Counted from the stretch's first letter, positions 1 to 11,948 are shown. The stretch: 60,000 nucleotides of DNA from Cryptomeria japonica (GCF_030272615.1 NC_081406.1:474052900-474112899); one strand, 5' to 3'. Numbers and translations are program-made. The notes: a model not told the origin generated them from the sequence alone.

Positions 1-191
1 AATTTCCCACTTTTATCACACAAGGATTTGAGTTGTGAATAGATTGATAGTGATCCTAGATCCTCAATTTTACAGTCAATATAACTAGATAAATCACCTT
101 TGATCATAACACCATCAGGTTCTTGAGACAATGCATTATATGATACTATTTTGTCTGATTCCATAGAATCCATAGGTTCAACAGTAATCAT
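1..191 (-). CDS. Unrecognised second ORF of element B, partial
   Basis: An open frame begins with an ATG at 189-191 (minus) and is still open at base 1, giving about 63 residues. It starts MITVEPMDSMES and is acidic, with no motif I recognise. It lies where the related element D carries its second ORF (29730-30276), that is, downstream of the zinc-knuckle gag. The two proteins show no obvious similarity over this short stretch. It could be the start of an element-specific accessory protein or of a pol polyprotein whose conserved part lies outside the window. A chance ORF is possible at this length. Confidence 0.35.
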   Translation of the reverse strand, partial: MITVEPMDSMESDKIVSYNALSQEPDGVMIKGDLSSYIDCKIEDLGSLSIYSQLKSLCDKSGK

Positions 192-811
192 AAGTCTCTT
201 TTCTTGGGTAGACAACGATGCTATTCTAGATAAACTTGAATTGAGAGAGATTAACAAAAGAATACATTAATCCCTTCATGCTAGCAAGGTTTCCAGATGA
301 TCTCTTGAATGTACACCCATTTCACCTTTACTACTCTTCAAATCCATTCACAATCAGCTAGCAATTCTCTTTTTCGCTCTATAGGTGCTCAAAAACTCAT
401 CTTCAAATGTAATTAGGGTAAACATAACATAGTAAAACTCGCTTTTATAAACTTACCCACTGCATTAATTTCTCAATCGATAGGGTAACAAACCCTAATA
501 CACCACTTAACAAAACTCACTTATACAGATAGGTATATAATCGGTTGATAATATTTTGAAAACCGATAGACAATGATATCAATAATTCTCACAAAACAAC
601 TCAATAATGCACAACTCTCTTACCACACATTCTTCAAGGGGTCCGGAAGTATATTTACCGCTATGCTCCCCTTAGGCTTGTTAAAAAGATTAATTCACCA
701 GTGCATGTTCTCCACACTAGGTGAAGGGTTAGATTCTTCTGTAGACTTGTCCTCACTCTTCTTCTTCCAGATTTTATTCATCTCCTCTTTGGTTTTATCA
801 ACATCAACCTT
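192..811. other. Spacer between gag and second ORF of element B
   Basis: All frames on the minus strand are interrupted here and I see no motif. It is AT-rich and reads as internal untranslated or decayed retroelement sequence. Confidence 0.5.
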
Positions 812-1984
812 CTACTTACCTTTCTTATCTTCAGAGTGGTTAATCGGTTTGTTCTTTCTAGTTCTACAGAACTTTTCCATGTGTCCCAATTTGTGACAAT
901 GATAGCAAGCCATACCAGATGGTCTCCAAGGTCCTGCATTACCTCTTCTATTTCTCCTTCTACAGTTCATAGCCACATGTCCATAATTACTACAAATGGT
1001 GCAGATTACATTTGTTACCTTTTTCATTCCATATGGACTAAACCGGTTGACATAGGATTTTTGCCAGTTGATGTTTCCCCGATTGTCATAGGTTGTTCTC
1101 CAATCACCATTAGGTCTTGGATTCATGTGAGGTGTTGGATTGTTTGCTCCATATTTGCATTCAACTGATCTATGCCCATACATGTTGCATGTAAAATAAT
1201 GACCTTCAAATCTTATAGACACATAGCTAGCATTAGCATTATAGCATGTATTCTCATTAGGTCTGCTTCTACACACATTAGTAGTATATCCATATTTGTG
1301 ACAGATAAAGCAAATAGGTTTGAAAGCTTTCTTACCGGTAGGCTTGTTAGCCTTAGGAGTAGTTTTACCTTTGTGCATGTTGCTCTTGGTACCGAAAGAT
1401 TCTCCTTTCTCAGATGTATTGAAACCTAGTCCAGATGTGTCACCTTTCATCCTCTGAGATTGTATCTTCTCATCCAACATAGAAGAACTCTTATTGAACT
1501 TTTTAAGCTTCCCATTAGCCTCGGTGAGCTCTTTGGTAAGATCTTCATTGTGTTTTGTCAGAGTCTCTCTTAGAGATATTGCCATTTCAATATCTAGCTA
1601 CAAAGCTTCTTTCTCTTCCTTCTCCTCATGCCAATGTTCATGCAAAGTTGCATTCTCCTATTTGATCTTAGCAATCTTATGATCTCTCTCTTTGATTAGG
1701 TCTTCAGCTGCCCTCCTTGCTTCAAGTTCTTGGCTCATACAGATTGTTAGGGCTTCTATCTCTCTCCTCATATTTAGCTTTTCACCATTCAGTTTTTCAA
1801 CTTCTTCAACCAGTGCATCAATGTTGGCCTCATCTGAAGAACTATTGTTAGAGATCTCCAATAGTTGCCCATTCAGCTCTCTCCTTTTAACTTGTGAATC
1901 TTTAAATTTGACCCTCAGGGTTTCAAGATCTTCCTTGGTTGCATCAAGCACTCTAGCCATCTCTAAATAACTCATGTCCCCCAT
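812..1984 (-). pseudogene. gag: Gag-like protein of element B: coiled coil plus four zinc knuckles, two internal stops
   Basis: Gag would bind and package the element's RNA. The frame starts at the ATG at 1982-1984, about 60 bases after the LTR, and stays in one frame to 812. It is broken by a TAG at 1658-1660 and a second TAG about 16 codons further on. The N-terminal half is rich in Glu, Lys and Leu and looks like a long coiled coil. The C-terminal half has four CX2CX4HX4C knuckles. The first has Tyr for His (CFICHKYGYTTNVC) and the second has lost its first Cys (YFTCNMYGHRSVEC). The third (CTICSNYGHVAMNC) and fourth (CYHCHKLGHMEKFC) are intact. Four knuckles is more than the one usual in plant gag. 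Element D carries a homologue with the same coiled-coil layout and three visible knuckles. Confidence 0.8.
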
Positions 1985-2032
1985 AGTGGCTTTAGGGTTT
2001 CCTTCCAAGCAAATAAGCCTTAAGGAAGTTAG

Positions 2033-2046
2033 GCTCTCATACCAAT
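2033..2046 (-). promoter_or_regulatory. Primer binding site of element B (initiator-Met tRNA type)
   Basis: On the minus strand this reads ATTGGTATGAGAGC directly after the LTR end. It differs by one base from the TGGTATCAGAGC site in the other copia and gypsy elements here, which fits the 3' end of plant initiator tRNA-Met. Confidence 0.75.
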
Positions 2047-3201
2047 TGATAAACTTATAAAGCACTGAGAGGGGGGAGGGGGTGAATCAGTGACAACAAA
2101 AACAATACCACTTCAAATACAGACTAGTAAAGATAGTTAACCAATTTACTTATTACTATGCATGCAATCCAAAGTGATATTAAAGCATCCACAACAAGTA
2201 AAAATCCACCATAACACAAGTGTTTATGCATGGAAAACCCAACTGGGAAAAACCATGGTGAGATGGGACTCACAAGGAAACTATCTACAGTAATAGATAA
2301 CTGATCGGTTAAGGTCTACAAAGTACTCTGCTAGTAGCGAATCCTTTTAAAGATCCCAAAGCTTTGTTAGGAGTTATACCCTATTAAAGGTAGTACCCTG
2401 TTAGGAGTAACCCTGGTAGAGGATTTCAAATGCAAACTAATGAGTCACCTGGTTAGAGGATTTGTACAATGAAGCTTGTTAGAGCTTACCCGGTTAGGGG
2501 ATTTGACTGTTGTAGCGATTAGAAAATAGTACGTGGTGTGATCTAGAAATATCACATCTTTCTTAAATAGATCCTCTTCTTCTTACTCAAAAGTGCATCA
2601 CCGACATACTCTGCAATGCCTTCAGTAAATCACAACAACTTAAAACTTCTATCTCGCATCATAAAAATAGTTCATCACAATGTTATTATATAGACATTAG
2701 ATTTCATGTTGACTCAGGAACCTCATCACAATTTCCTAGGCGTAGTGTATCTAGACAATCTAACATAACACATCACAGATTGCTGCCAAATTTATCATCT
2801 AGGGATAACTCATCGCGACCAATGATAACTCATCACGACTAGTGATAACTCATCACACAATCAGTGAAACCGGTTGGAACACCGATACCGGTTAAGACTT
2901 TACCTCCTCCAACTCATATAATGATTGTCCTCTATTTGCCTCTTTAATGATCTCCACAGTATCTCCAAGTCAGTGTCATGCCATTCTTGCATATACTGGT
3001 TGTCTGCATATGTCGTTTAGACACCTTCAAAACCAATTGGACTTCTCTATGCAAATAATACCAGTTTTGCAATACTTGGGAGCAGTATCGGTTAGCCTTA
3101 ACTAAGATGACTATGACAATGTGAACATATGTGTGTATACATGTACCATCAATGACAACACTTTGAAGTCATCCATTACAAAAATAATCGTCAAGCGAAC
3201 A
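2047..3201 (-). repeat. 5' LTR of element B
   Basis: The LTR begins TGTTCGCTTG at 3201 and ends in TTTATCA at 2047 on the minus strand, so it is about 1155 bp bounded by TG and CA. Near its end (2065-2090) it has the C-tract motif shared by all copia-like LTRs in the window. Its middle (about 2280-2520) has repeated GGTTAGAGGATT-like phrases that also occur in the LTRs of element E. The outer boundary is inferred from the TG start because the partner LTR is outside the window. Confidence 0.7.
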
Positions 3202-3240
3202 ACTTAGAGATGTAGGGATGCATCAATCCGATGAGCTTAT
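3202..3240 (+). mobile_element. Fragment of copia-like element A, left of gypsy-1
   Basis: These 39 bases lie between the end of LTR B and the first base of gypsy-1. They end in CTTAT, the target duplication that recurs at 25276-25280. They should therefore be contiguous with 25276-25536, the 3' internal end of element A. The origin is inferred from the nesting, not from a coding match. Confidence 0.5.
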
Positions 3241-6233
3241 TGTAAAGTCCACCCTTGATTTGACCTATTTTGACTAGAGTTGACCTTATATTATGCTTGA
3301 TAGACTTATCTAGACTATATTTGATGATTTGGATGATGATTATTCATGAGATTCAGTTAGGTTAGACACTATTGGACATATGCTATATTTGATGATCTAA
3401 ATGGATGTTGGTACTATCATGATTGATCATGTGATTTGATGATATATGTACTCGATAGATTTTATATGCTCACTATGTGATGGATTATTGATAGACTAGA
3501 TTTATCATGATTTTGACGATGATTATGATTATGCTAACCCTACATCATGATTACATTTGATGAGATGTGTTTGACTATTTTTTTATTGTCTTCATGATAG
3601 AGATGATTCCACATCACTCATTGCGAGCAGGATATGTCGTCGTGATTCTCTATTGCTTGCTTGTTCTATATATGTGTATTTAGATGTTGTATTGTTGTTT
3701 TGTGGTTGTAAGACTTTGTAGGTACCAGACATCGACTCCACCTAGCTTCACAGGTCTGAGCATGTCTTTAGTTCCAATGGCTTATGTGGTTTGGAGATGG
3801 CATGAGATCCCCTTACATACTCTTGGTCTAAGTTGTTCACCGTGAGTAGTCAGCGTCTTGGCATAATTCGCCATGTCAGTTAGTAAGCTTGGTCTTCTTG
3901 GTATTATGAGTTCGGTTTATGTCAGTTGATTTACTTGATTATGTTAGAGTAATTATGTGGCTCTAGATGTGTGGTTTTATATACAGTAATGTTTATTTTA
4001 ATGTATTTAATTTATTAGTTTTGAATATTTAATCATTTGGCATTTATAATTATTTGATAATTAACATTTATTGATTTTATGATTATTTAATATTTGATAA
4101 GCCTTATTGTTTTTTAATATTTATTTTATATTTGTGATTTAATCTTTAATGGTATTTGATTTTCTATGGTTTAGTATTTATTTGATATCTTATATTTATT
4201 TGGTTCTTTGTTTTATTTTATTAGCTTTTGGTTTATTTGATTTTAATCCCATTTGGATTATTTATTTATAGATTATGTCTACTTAATAGTTTGACTTTTA
4301 TTTCCTAAGTGGGGTGTATGAACACATTAAATTAAAATAATAATAAAACATTCTCACTTAGTTGGATAAGTATATTTTATATTTACTATACCTACCCTTT
4401 ACTCTCATTGGTTAAATTCAAAATGGGTGAATAAATTATAATATATGGTGGGTTGGTAAAATATATTCCAAAATGGAATATTTTGATTGGCCGAGATTGA
4501 GGCTAGGGTTTTTGGTTGTTGTTGCTTTTTATTTTCATTCCCGTGATGGTTTTCGAGTTGGCTATTTTTTGGAAATTTTTCTAGCAAGTATTCTTCCCTA
4601 GTTCTGGATTTCTTTAACTCTTGGTTTTGGTTGGAGCTTAGTTGGGTTTTGGTTTGGCTTTGTGGGAGCTCTTCTTCAGCTTCATTCCATTACTTCAGGT
4701 TGCAGATTAGAGTTCTTTACTTTTGCTTTTTGATTTTAATGGTTTCTCTGTGTATACATTGTGTCTGCAAGTGTTTTGGGCTTGGGATGAAATATTACAT
4801 TATTCTATAGTTTTAATATTGTTGGAGATTAATATTTGGGGAAGAAACTTTATGTTATAAGAGTTTTCATATAGTTGTTGGAGAAATACATTTGGTTTTC
4901 CTGTGCATGTCATCTCTCGGCTCTGTGAAATTCTTGTGAAAACCTCTGGTTGATGAATCTTTTGTTTGTATGGGAGTTGAATGGATATTTTTTTTCCCTT
5001 GAGAGTCTTTTGGTCTGAGAGTGGCTGGATTTAGTTTCAATGGTTTGTCTATGATTTTTCAAGTGGTTTTGTATGCATCTTGTCATTAAGAAATTTTGGT
5101 TGGATCTTGAGTTATAGTCTGCTATATTGAGGTTGTTGTAGCCTTGCATATGTTGTGAGAGTATGTGTGGAAGTTATTGGCTGCATTGAGTGTTATTTTC
5201 ATGTGTTTACTTTGGTTAGAGCCTCTTGTGATTTATTGTTGGGCCATGTTAGTGGGAGTGGGCTTCCCTGTGATGACCAGGGTCATGAGAGATAGGCTTG
5301 CATGAGGTTCCTTGTAAGGATGCATGAAGTCTAGACCACCAAGGCACATTGGATTTTTTCCATGATTTGTAAATAAGTGATAACCTAATAATTAATGGGT
5401 TGGGTAGCTAGATTAATTAATAAAGATGATAAATTGATATTAGCCTCATTACTTAGTCCTAGGGAGGATGTTTTAGGATAACGATGAGAAAATCATGAAG
5501 ATGGTAAGCTAATCTCCCTTAGTCTCTCATAGGTTGAGATGGCTCCACATGTCCATCAGGTTAGTGCCTTATGTTATTATGTTTGAGGATGGCATGTGAT
5601 GACACTCCAATCCTACATGTGTTCCCCTTTATGATTTATGATTATGCTTATTAGATGCATTTATGTCTTGATGAGTTTTACACCTCTGGGAGTTCATTCT
5701 TGTTGTATTGTGTGAGTTCTTTCTTGAGAGTCCTTTTGTGGTTAGTCTCTTTGGTTAGAGTGTCAGCTTAGGTTTAGAGTGTGTGTTGGGACCTTTTATC
5801 ATCTCCTAGCACAGGGGGTGGTTCCTTTGGTTCCACGTGATTGGGAGGTTAGTTCATTTTAGCCATTGGGATGTTCTCTTGGATTCTTCTTGTGTGGATG
5901 TGGATTATTATCCATGATGGACTATGGACGTACCTTGTAGCGGATTTATGTATTGAATAAGATGGAATGCATGTAATGTAATATTCTTGTATATAGTAGA
6001 TGGATTCTTGTAGAAGAAAGAGCTATGCTCATGATGTATTTAATGTACTTGTATTTATAAGATGAATTGTAGTTGGAATTAGAATTAAGTCATATTTGTA
6101 ATGAAACATTAGGGATGTAATTGTATTGTTGTAGAGATGTGATCTTATGAATCATGGATATAAGTGATTATGGTTGGAATAGAATGGATTTGCATTATGG
6201 TTCAGTTATATTATTTCATGGAATGTTAGGAAG
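3241..6233 (+). repeat. Gypsy-1 5' LTR, first part
   Basis: This part aligns with 21066 onward of the 3' LTR. It lacks a segment of about 715 bp that the 3' LTR has at roughly 22978-23692; the junction here is near 5115. It ends in GGAAG (6229-6233), the target duplicated by insertion of element C. The LTR continues at 15749. No protein-coding gene is credible in it. Confidence 0.9.
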
Positions 6234-9200
6234 TGTTGGGACCTATAAAAATTTTGAGATTTTGAGTGGCCCATTTTAAAATTATGCTTTGCACTTTCTA
6301 ATGGCACTTGATGAATCTGTTATCATTGTTTCAAATATGTTTAAAATCTTGCCTTTTAGTTGTTGGAGTGTCGAAATTCAGAATTTGACCTTTGCCTATG
6401 AGTTTGTGGTTTTGAGGGTTTAGGGTTTTTGCTTTTTCATGAAAACATTTAGAAAAATTAAACCTTTGTAGTGCATTATTGTAATTCATTTTGAACTTGA
6501 ACCCTTGAACCTTTTTGGTTCAAGGTTCAACCATTCCTCTTGCATGAGTCATGGCTTTGTAATGGTTTTTACTAAGCAAGTGAGAATGTGTTATGTTTGT
6601 TTTAAACCATTTGCAAATCCGTTCAAGTTTCATGGTTCAAAATATCCCTTTGCTCGTCATTTTTCCACTTAAGTGGAAGGGTATGTGCGTCGTCAAGAGG
6701 GGGCCCCTTTTAAGTCTAGGCCTGGGCGGGTTCTAATAAATTTTAATTTTGCCTAAGTCTTGTGTCTTTTCTTATGTATCTATCTAGCTTCCTAAAGATT
6801 GAGCAGGTTCCTGTTGATCTCGCGGATGTCGCTATACCGCAACCCAAAAGTGCTTGATGGTTATTCAACGTGATATGGCGACTAAGTGGTGGGACCTGTG
6901 ATAAAGGTGCGAAGCATAGAAAGTCCAAGAAGATCAAAAGTCGGGTTTTTAGACTATCCCGATGACCAGATGGAAAGGGCTAAGGCAAACCTTTTATCCC
7001 ACATTGGCTGCAGGGAGGAGCATTTCAGTATTTATGTGCAAGGTCACATATATCCTAAGTGTCAAAGCTTATGGGCTTTTGGAAAGTGGAAGAACAAGGA
7101 AGTGGAGAGCCACCCGCGTGCACGTGCATCTCAAAGCGGCCTAATTTTGTAGCAAAAGGGAAAATTAAATAGCGAGCAGGTTTGGGTAGATCGGACGATG
7201 GTCGCTATACCGCAAGATGAAGGTGCTCGACTGTTAAAAGTCGCGACCTGGCGACTAATGAGCTGGCAAGCCAAGTGGCAATGAGGTAAGCACTAAGCAA
7301 GTGATGAGGTGTTGCGTGGTGACACGCAGTTGGTGAAATGGAGGTACCATGTGGCAAAGAAAAGGATTTAGGACCAAGGGATGAATGTCATGCAGACCAT
7401 GGTTTCGATGGATCTGAGGGAGGACTCACCGAAGGCATCAGTTTCATCAACATAGAAGTTGTCGATGAAACTAAGGTTTCGATAAGATGTGAGAGCAGTT
7501 CACCGAATGCTTAGATCCATTGACAAGGGCACATCAAAGAAATATCAACCAGTTCCATCGAAAAGTGAAGGCATCGATGAAAATGTGGTTTCGATGAGAC
7601 AAGAAAATGGATAGTCAAAGAGGAAGTTTGGCTGAAAGGATGATGCCGAACAAACCAAAGGAAGTGGTGGGCCCAGTGGTGATGACTGGGTGGTCCAGGT
7701 GTGTCAGGTGGCGAACTAGAGGTTGACAAGTGGCAGACTGGATAGGTGGAGTCCAGGAAGATCTTAGAGCGAATCCAGAGGTGCCACATGGTGACACCAT
7801 GGCACAGGCAAGAGCCATTCAGAGAGGCTAAGGATTGAGTGAGTTAAGAGGATCTAACAGCCAGGTGAGATGATCTAAATGTTGTTGCCCTGTCGCGATG
7901 TGAAGGTGCTCGCCAAATATCCCATGCGACTTAGCGACAAAGCACGTGCGCTAAAAGGAAAGAGGGCCAGGTGTTAAGGATCTAGCAGCTTGAGGGAAGA
8001 TCTATGGTCATCACTATACCGCCATGTGAAGATGCCTGATGGTTATCACCTATGACATAGCGACTGACCAGGTGGCAATTGATGTGGTAGTCCAGGTGGG
8101 CTCGGGGCAAATCTGGACGTGCCACGTAGCGGGAGTATAAGAAGAATCAGGGCGAGCCCAAGTCCAGTGGCAAGTCCAAGGTGGCAGGTAAATGGATCAA
8201 AATAAAACTCAGGATGTGCCACGTGTATGGCACGCTAGAAGAGAAAGTGATAGAGGGAGTTGCTTAGGCGAGTTAAGGGTTGGGCAAGTCAAGGTCGATC
8301 AACGGTGATCCAGGGAAGATCTATGACTATCGCCAAGTCACAATGAAAAAGTTACTCAATGGCTAATAGCCACAACTTGGCAACCAAGCAATGGGGCCCG
8401 ATGGAGAAGGAGAGCATTCTGAAAGAAATAAAGAACAAGCAAGTCCAAGGAAGAAACAAAGAGCTTCATTCTGGTGGTGAACCTAGGCGATGTTGAGGTG
8501 GCAGGATAAGGGCCCCGAAATGAACCAGATAGTGCCACGTGGTGGAGATGCATGACAGATGTCTACGCGGTAAATTCAAAGATTTAAAAATATAATTTTT
8601 GACTGTGGTGAACAGGTAGAAAATTAAACGACTAACCTACAGAGGGATTAATATGCCTAAGGGATTTTTTTTGCCCAATATATAAGTGTTATATATCGTT
8701 GGAAAGCTCTCGATCTAATGAATCTGATTCTACAGTCAAGTGTAACCCATGACAAGTATTTTATGGGTAGTTGCCTTAAGATCTCAGATTGGATTTTTTA
8801 GTCAGAGAGATTGGATGTTCTGTAGGCCAAGTTGTGCGAAACAGTTAATGCTGAAAGATAGGGTGGTTGTCATTGTCAGAGAATGAAATATGATTTTGTC
8901 CTCCCTGCCTTCTTATTCGAGTGTCTTCTCATTTTGTAAGGGTTCCATATTTTTGTGAGCTAGGCTCCATAATCTTGGTTTCCAATTCTGAGCATTTTGC
9001 CAAATTTGTAATACAATGTCCCTTTTCAAGTAATAGAGTATCTTCTTATTGTAAATGTTTTCTGTTGTAGATCACATATATGTAAGGCATATATACAATT
9101 TATTGGATTGTCTCTAGGCATTCTCTTGTTTTCAATAAATCCAGTCTTCAAGGGAGTTTGGGTTTATCCTCTCATAGTGGGAGTGTAATGGGTGTTCTTA

Positions 9201-9792
9201 GTTATTCTTCAAGGAAGAGTTTAAATTCTATGAATAATCATTTTGGATTCAGGATAATGTTTGGATATGTATGATCCTCCATTTGAGTTTAGAATGTATT
9301 AATGTTAGGCATTGATACATGGATATCATTCTTAATAAATTGGATTTGCAATAGAGGTTTTCATTTTCAGTTTGATGTATGACTCCATGCCCTTGGATAA
9401 GGAACTGGTCTTTCAAATTCTGAGGATTCTTAGAGATTTTAAAATATCAAATATCCTTTTAGTTTTATGTCTGTAGTTTTAGTTTGTTCCATCTATCTCA
9501 TATTCCAATCTTGTTGAGATATCAATGTAGATCTAGCCCATCTGTAGTAACCTCCTTGATGTTGAGCCCTGTGAGATTTATCTAATTTCGTTTATGTCAT
9601 ATGTCTCTAACTGATTGTACTCTATGCATCAAAGGGTGTCCCCCCTTAGGTCTTGCAAAACCTGAAGTGTAGGAGGATCATTAGGATCCTATGTTAATGT
9701 TGTCCAAGCCCTAAATATTTTCATTGATTGAGATTGGCTATTTCGTAGATAGATTGCAGGTGAACTTGGGTTTCTCTTTTTTGAGGACAACA
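6234..9792 (+). repeat. Element C 5' LTR (3559 bp)
   Basis: It is bounded by TGTTGG and ACAACA. The stretch from about 6820 to 8560 is more GC-rich than the rest and holds five diverged copies of a roughly 65-bp subrepeat that starts near GTCGCTATACCGC and ends near GCGACTAA. Short ORFs in this LTR do not keep their length or sequence in the second LTR, so I do not call genes. Confidence 0.9.
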
Positions 9793-9795
9793 AAA

Positions 9796-9813
9796 TGGTG
9801 ACTCTACTGGGGA
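9796..9813 (+). promoter_or_regulatory. Putative primer binding site of element C
   Basis: TGGTGACTCTACTGGGGA begins three bases after the LTR end, the usual place for a tRNA primer site, and starts with TGG, the complement of the tRNA CCA end. It differs from the initiator-Met site of the other elements. I do not assign the tRNA. Confidence 0.65.
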
Positions 9814-10378
9814 GAGAGATGTAAAATTTTGTCATGTCAAATCCATGAGTCTGGCCAAAGTCATTTGGGGAAGAGTCTTAGAAGTTTACAAGTCTAAAAG
9901 TTGTTTTCAGATTCAAAGGTATATATCTTGGAAGGTTTTGTTGCTGAGAAATTAAATATATATATATATATTGTGACTCTGTTGTGTGAGACCCAGAAGT
10001 CTGAAGCTATTTCAGAGTGAAGATCAGTGGTTGAAATTTTATTCCTCTTCAGGGAGGTGGCGACTATGTATGAACAAACCTGAGGTTTGGAGGTTTTCTT
10101 CAAACTTTCAACCAGAAGTGAAGTGAATAGCAGCAACAACTATACCCAGGTATTTCCCATTCATGAGATAACTTTTTTTCCTTAGAAGGTGAAGCAAGTC
10201 ACCAGGAAAAGGAGTATCGGTTCTAAGGTTACATACTTCTTGTTTTGAAAAGTTTCATTCAGAAATATGGTGAGAAATATGTCTGGTTATGAAGTTAATG
10301 ACTGCATATGTTTTGAAAAGAGAGTAGAACAGTAAGATGTATTAGCATAGTAATGGTTCAGTAGATGTTTCAAATTTG
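9814..10378 (+). other. Untranslated leader of element C
   Basis: About 565 bases lie between the primer site and the ORF. No frame stays open for long. An (AT)n run lies near 9957-9971. No motif is recognised. Confidence 0.5.
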
Positions 10379-11491
10379 ATGGATCTATATGTGGTTCCTA
10401 GATCTCCAAATCCTTTGTCAAATCTGAAAGAAATTGATATGGAGATTGCAATATGTCTTAAAAAGATCCAAGATAGGTGCATCTTGTTTTTAAGAAGGAA
10501 CGTGGGGAAGAGAAAGGTCGAATCATCATATATTTTTTATGAAAGATTAATTGTTGCATTAAATGAGCTTCTAGTTGATGTTAGACCCCATGAGTCAGTT
10601 TGGATTAAATTATTTTTAGAGCTTGATGAGACTAACTCAGTTAGTTGGTCTTCAACTTTGAGGGAGGAAAGTATTGTCAATATTAAAGAATGGATAGATG
10701 AGATTGAAATGACGAAATCTAAAAATGTAAGCAATATTGAGTATAGTGATGGAGATGAATCCTTGAGTGGATGTACCTCTTATGATGCTGAAGGTGACTC
10801 ATATTTTCAACATGACAGTGCAGATGTGTGTTTAGAGAAAGAAGATAATTGTGAAAGTACATGTTATTGTTCAAATAATCTTGAGCTTGTTGAGGTTTCA
10901 GATTTGAATAATGTAGATCACCTTGCTATCAATATAAATCCACAATGTGTTTGCAACCAGGGTTATGAAACTATGTTACAACATATAGAAACATTTTATG
11001 ATCAACCTGATAAAGGTCATGATGTAGATGCAAGTTACTGTAATGACAAAGTAAATGTGCATAAAGACATGAGCACTGCAGATTTAACACATGCATCAGA
11101 TGGGGACAATGGTCACAACACAAAAGATGAAGCCAAGGAAAATGAAAATGAAGGAGAAGGTTCACTAAGTAGTGAAAAAATCTCAAAACTCTTAGTTGCT
11201 GATCTTAAGATGTATACATCCATAAATGTCCCCAATCTCTCATACCCAATCAGTATATGTTTTGATACTGATATTCTTGAGGGTGTGAGGTATGATACAT
11301 ATGATATTTCTTTCCCTACATTTGATTTGAATAATGGACAAGATGAAAATGCATATAAGGTTGATAAATGTGATAATGTGGATTCATACGTTGATATGAA
11401 ATCAGAATTTGATATGCATTGTGTGGATCTTGGTGTTAAAGAGAAAGACAAATTTGAGGTAAGCTTTCCAGATTTTACAATTGGTAAATGA
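10379..11491 (+). CDS. Orphan acidic protein of element C, function unknown
   Basis: The frame starts with the ATG at 10379 (a TAG lies upstream in frame at 10343) and runs 370 codons to the stop at 11489-11491. The protein is acidic and rich in Asp, Glu, Ser and Asn, with scattered Cys in the middle (for example CESTCYC and CVCNQGYE). I see no signal peptide, membrane segment or zinc knuckle, and no DSG/DTG, YVDD or DDE motif. The N-terminal 110 residues are the most globular-looking part. Similar-looking coding sequence continues in another frame to 11948, so the ancestral protein was probably longer (about 520 residues). It is the only substantial ORF in the element and sits where gag would be. 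It could be a highly diverged gag-like or accessory protein, or a captured host sequence. Confidence 0.6.
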   Translation: MDLYVVPRSPNPLSNLKEIDMEIAICLKKIQDRCILFLRRNVGKRKVESSYIFYERLIVALNELLVDVRPHESVWIKLFLELDETNSVSWSSTLREESIVNIKEWIDEIEMTKSKNVSNIEYSDGDESLSGCTSYDAEGDSYFQHDSADVCLEKEDNCESTCYCSNNLELVEVSDLNNVDHLAININPQCVCNQGYETMLQHIETFYDQPDKGHDVDASYCNDKVNVHKDMSTADLTHASDGDNGHNTKDEAKENENEGEGSLSSEKISKLLVADLKMYTSINVPNLSYPISICFDTDILEGVRYDTYDISFPTFDLNNGQDENAYKVDKCDNVDSYVDMKSEFDMHCVDLGVKEKDKFEVSFPDFTIGK

Positions 11492-11948
11492 ACCATTGAC
11501 AGATGATGATGTATTTCTATGTTTGCAAAAGGCTGATATAAAGTGTGATCAGCATGCTAGGTTGTAGTCATTTTATGAGGAAATGTTCCTCTCTAGTTTG
11601 CAAGCCTGTATTATGGATGAGTGTTTTCCATTTTTGTAAACTAGCAATCAGCATGTGCTTGATGTTCCCAATGATCAGATGGAGTAGGGCTACTTTTCTT
11701 TTTAGTAGGGAAATAATTGTAAGCAATATGACAGTTATGTGTCATCTGATGATAAACATTCAGAGGTGGGTTTTGTTTTTCAAAGATTGATTGATTACCA
11801 GCATGTTGATTATCTTTTGTGTGATGAGCTGATGAGAAGTTGTAGAGTTTGTGATCAGGAAAATGTAAATGAAACTTCTAGCTTACCCTTGATTCATGGA
11901 AATGAGAATCATGTGTTTGACAGGGGTAAGAATCGATTCCAATTTTGA
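11469..11948 (+). pseudogene. Decayed C-terminal continuation of the element C protein
   Basis: In the frame one base over from the main ORF, a coding-like stretch runs from about 11470 to the TGA near 11948, interrupted by several stops between 11565 and 11712. Its last 69 codons are uninterrupted (11739-11948). The composition (acidic, Cys and His scattered) resembles the upstream ORF. A frameshift near 11470 plus nonsense changes would explain the split. That the two parts were once one protein is inferred from adjacency and composition. Confidence 0.45.

Larger units (their letters stand above)
1..3201 (-). mobile_element. Copia-like LTR retrotransposon B, 5' part
   Basis: This is the 5' part of a minus-strand element that runs off the left edge of the window. 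Reading leftwards it has a 5' LTR (2047-3201), a primer binding site, a gag with four zinc knuckles, about 620 bases without a credible ORF, and the start of a second reading frame. No protease, integrase or reverse transcriptase is visible in the part shown. The initiator-Met type primer site and the C-tract near the LTR end match the copia elements elsewhere in the window. It appears to have inserted into plus-strand element A, traces of which flank it (3202-3240 and 25276-26772). Assignment to Ty1/copia is by LTR and primer-site resemblance only. Confidence 0.75.

Noticed and set aside
6743-8553. Multiple ORFs of 60-92 codons in the element C 5' LTR
   Set aside because: They are not preserved in length or sequence in the second LTR copy and lie over the subrepeats.
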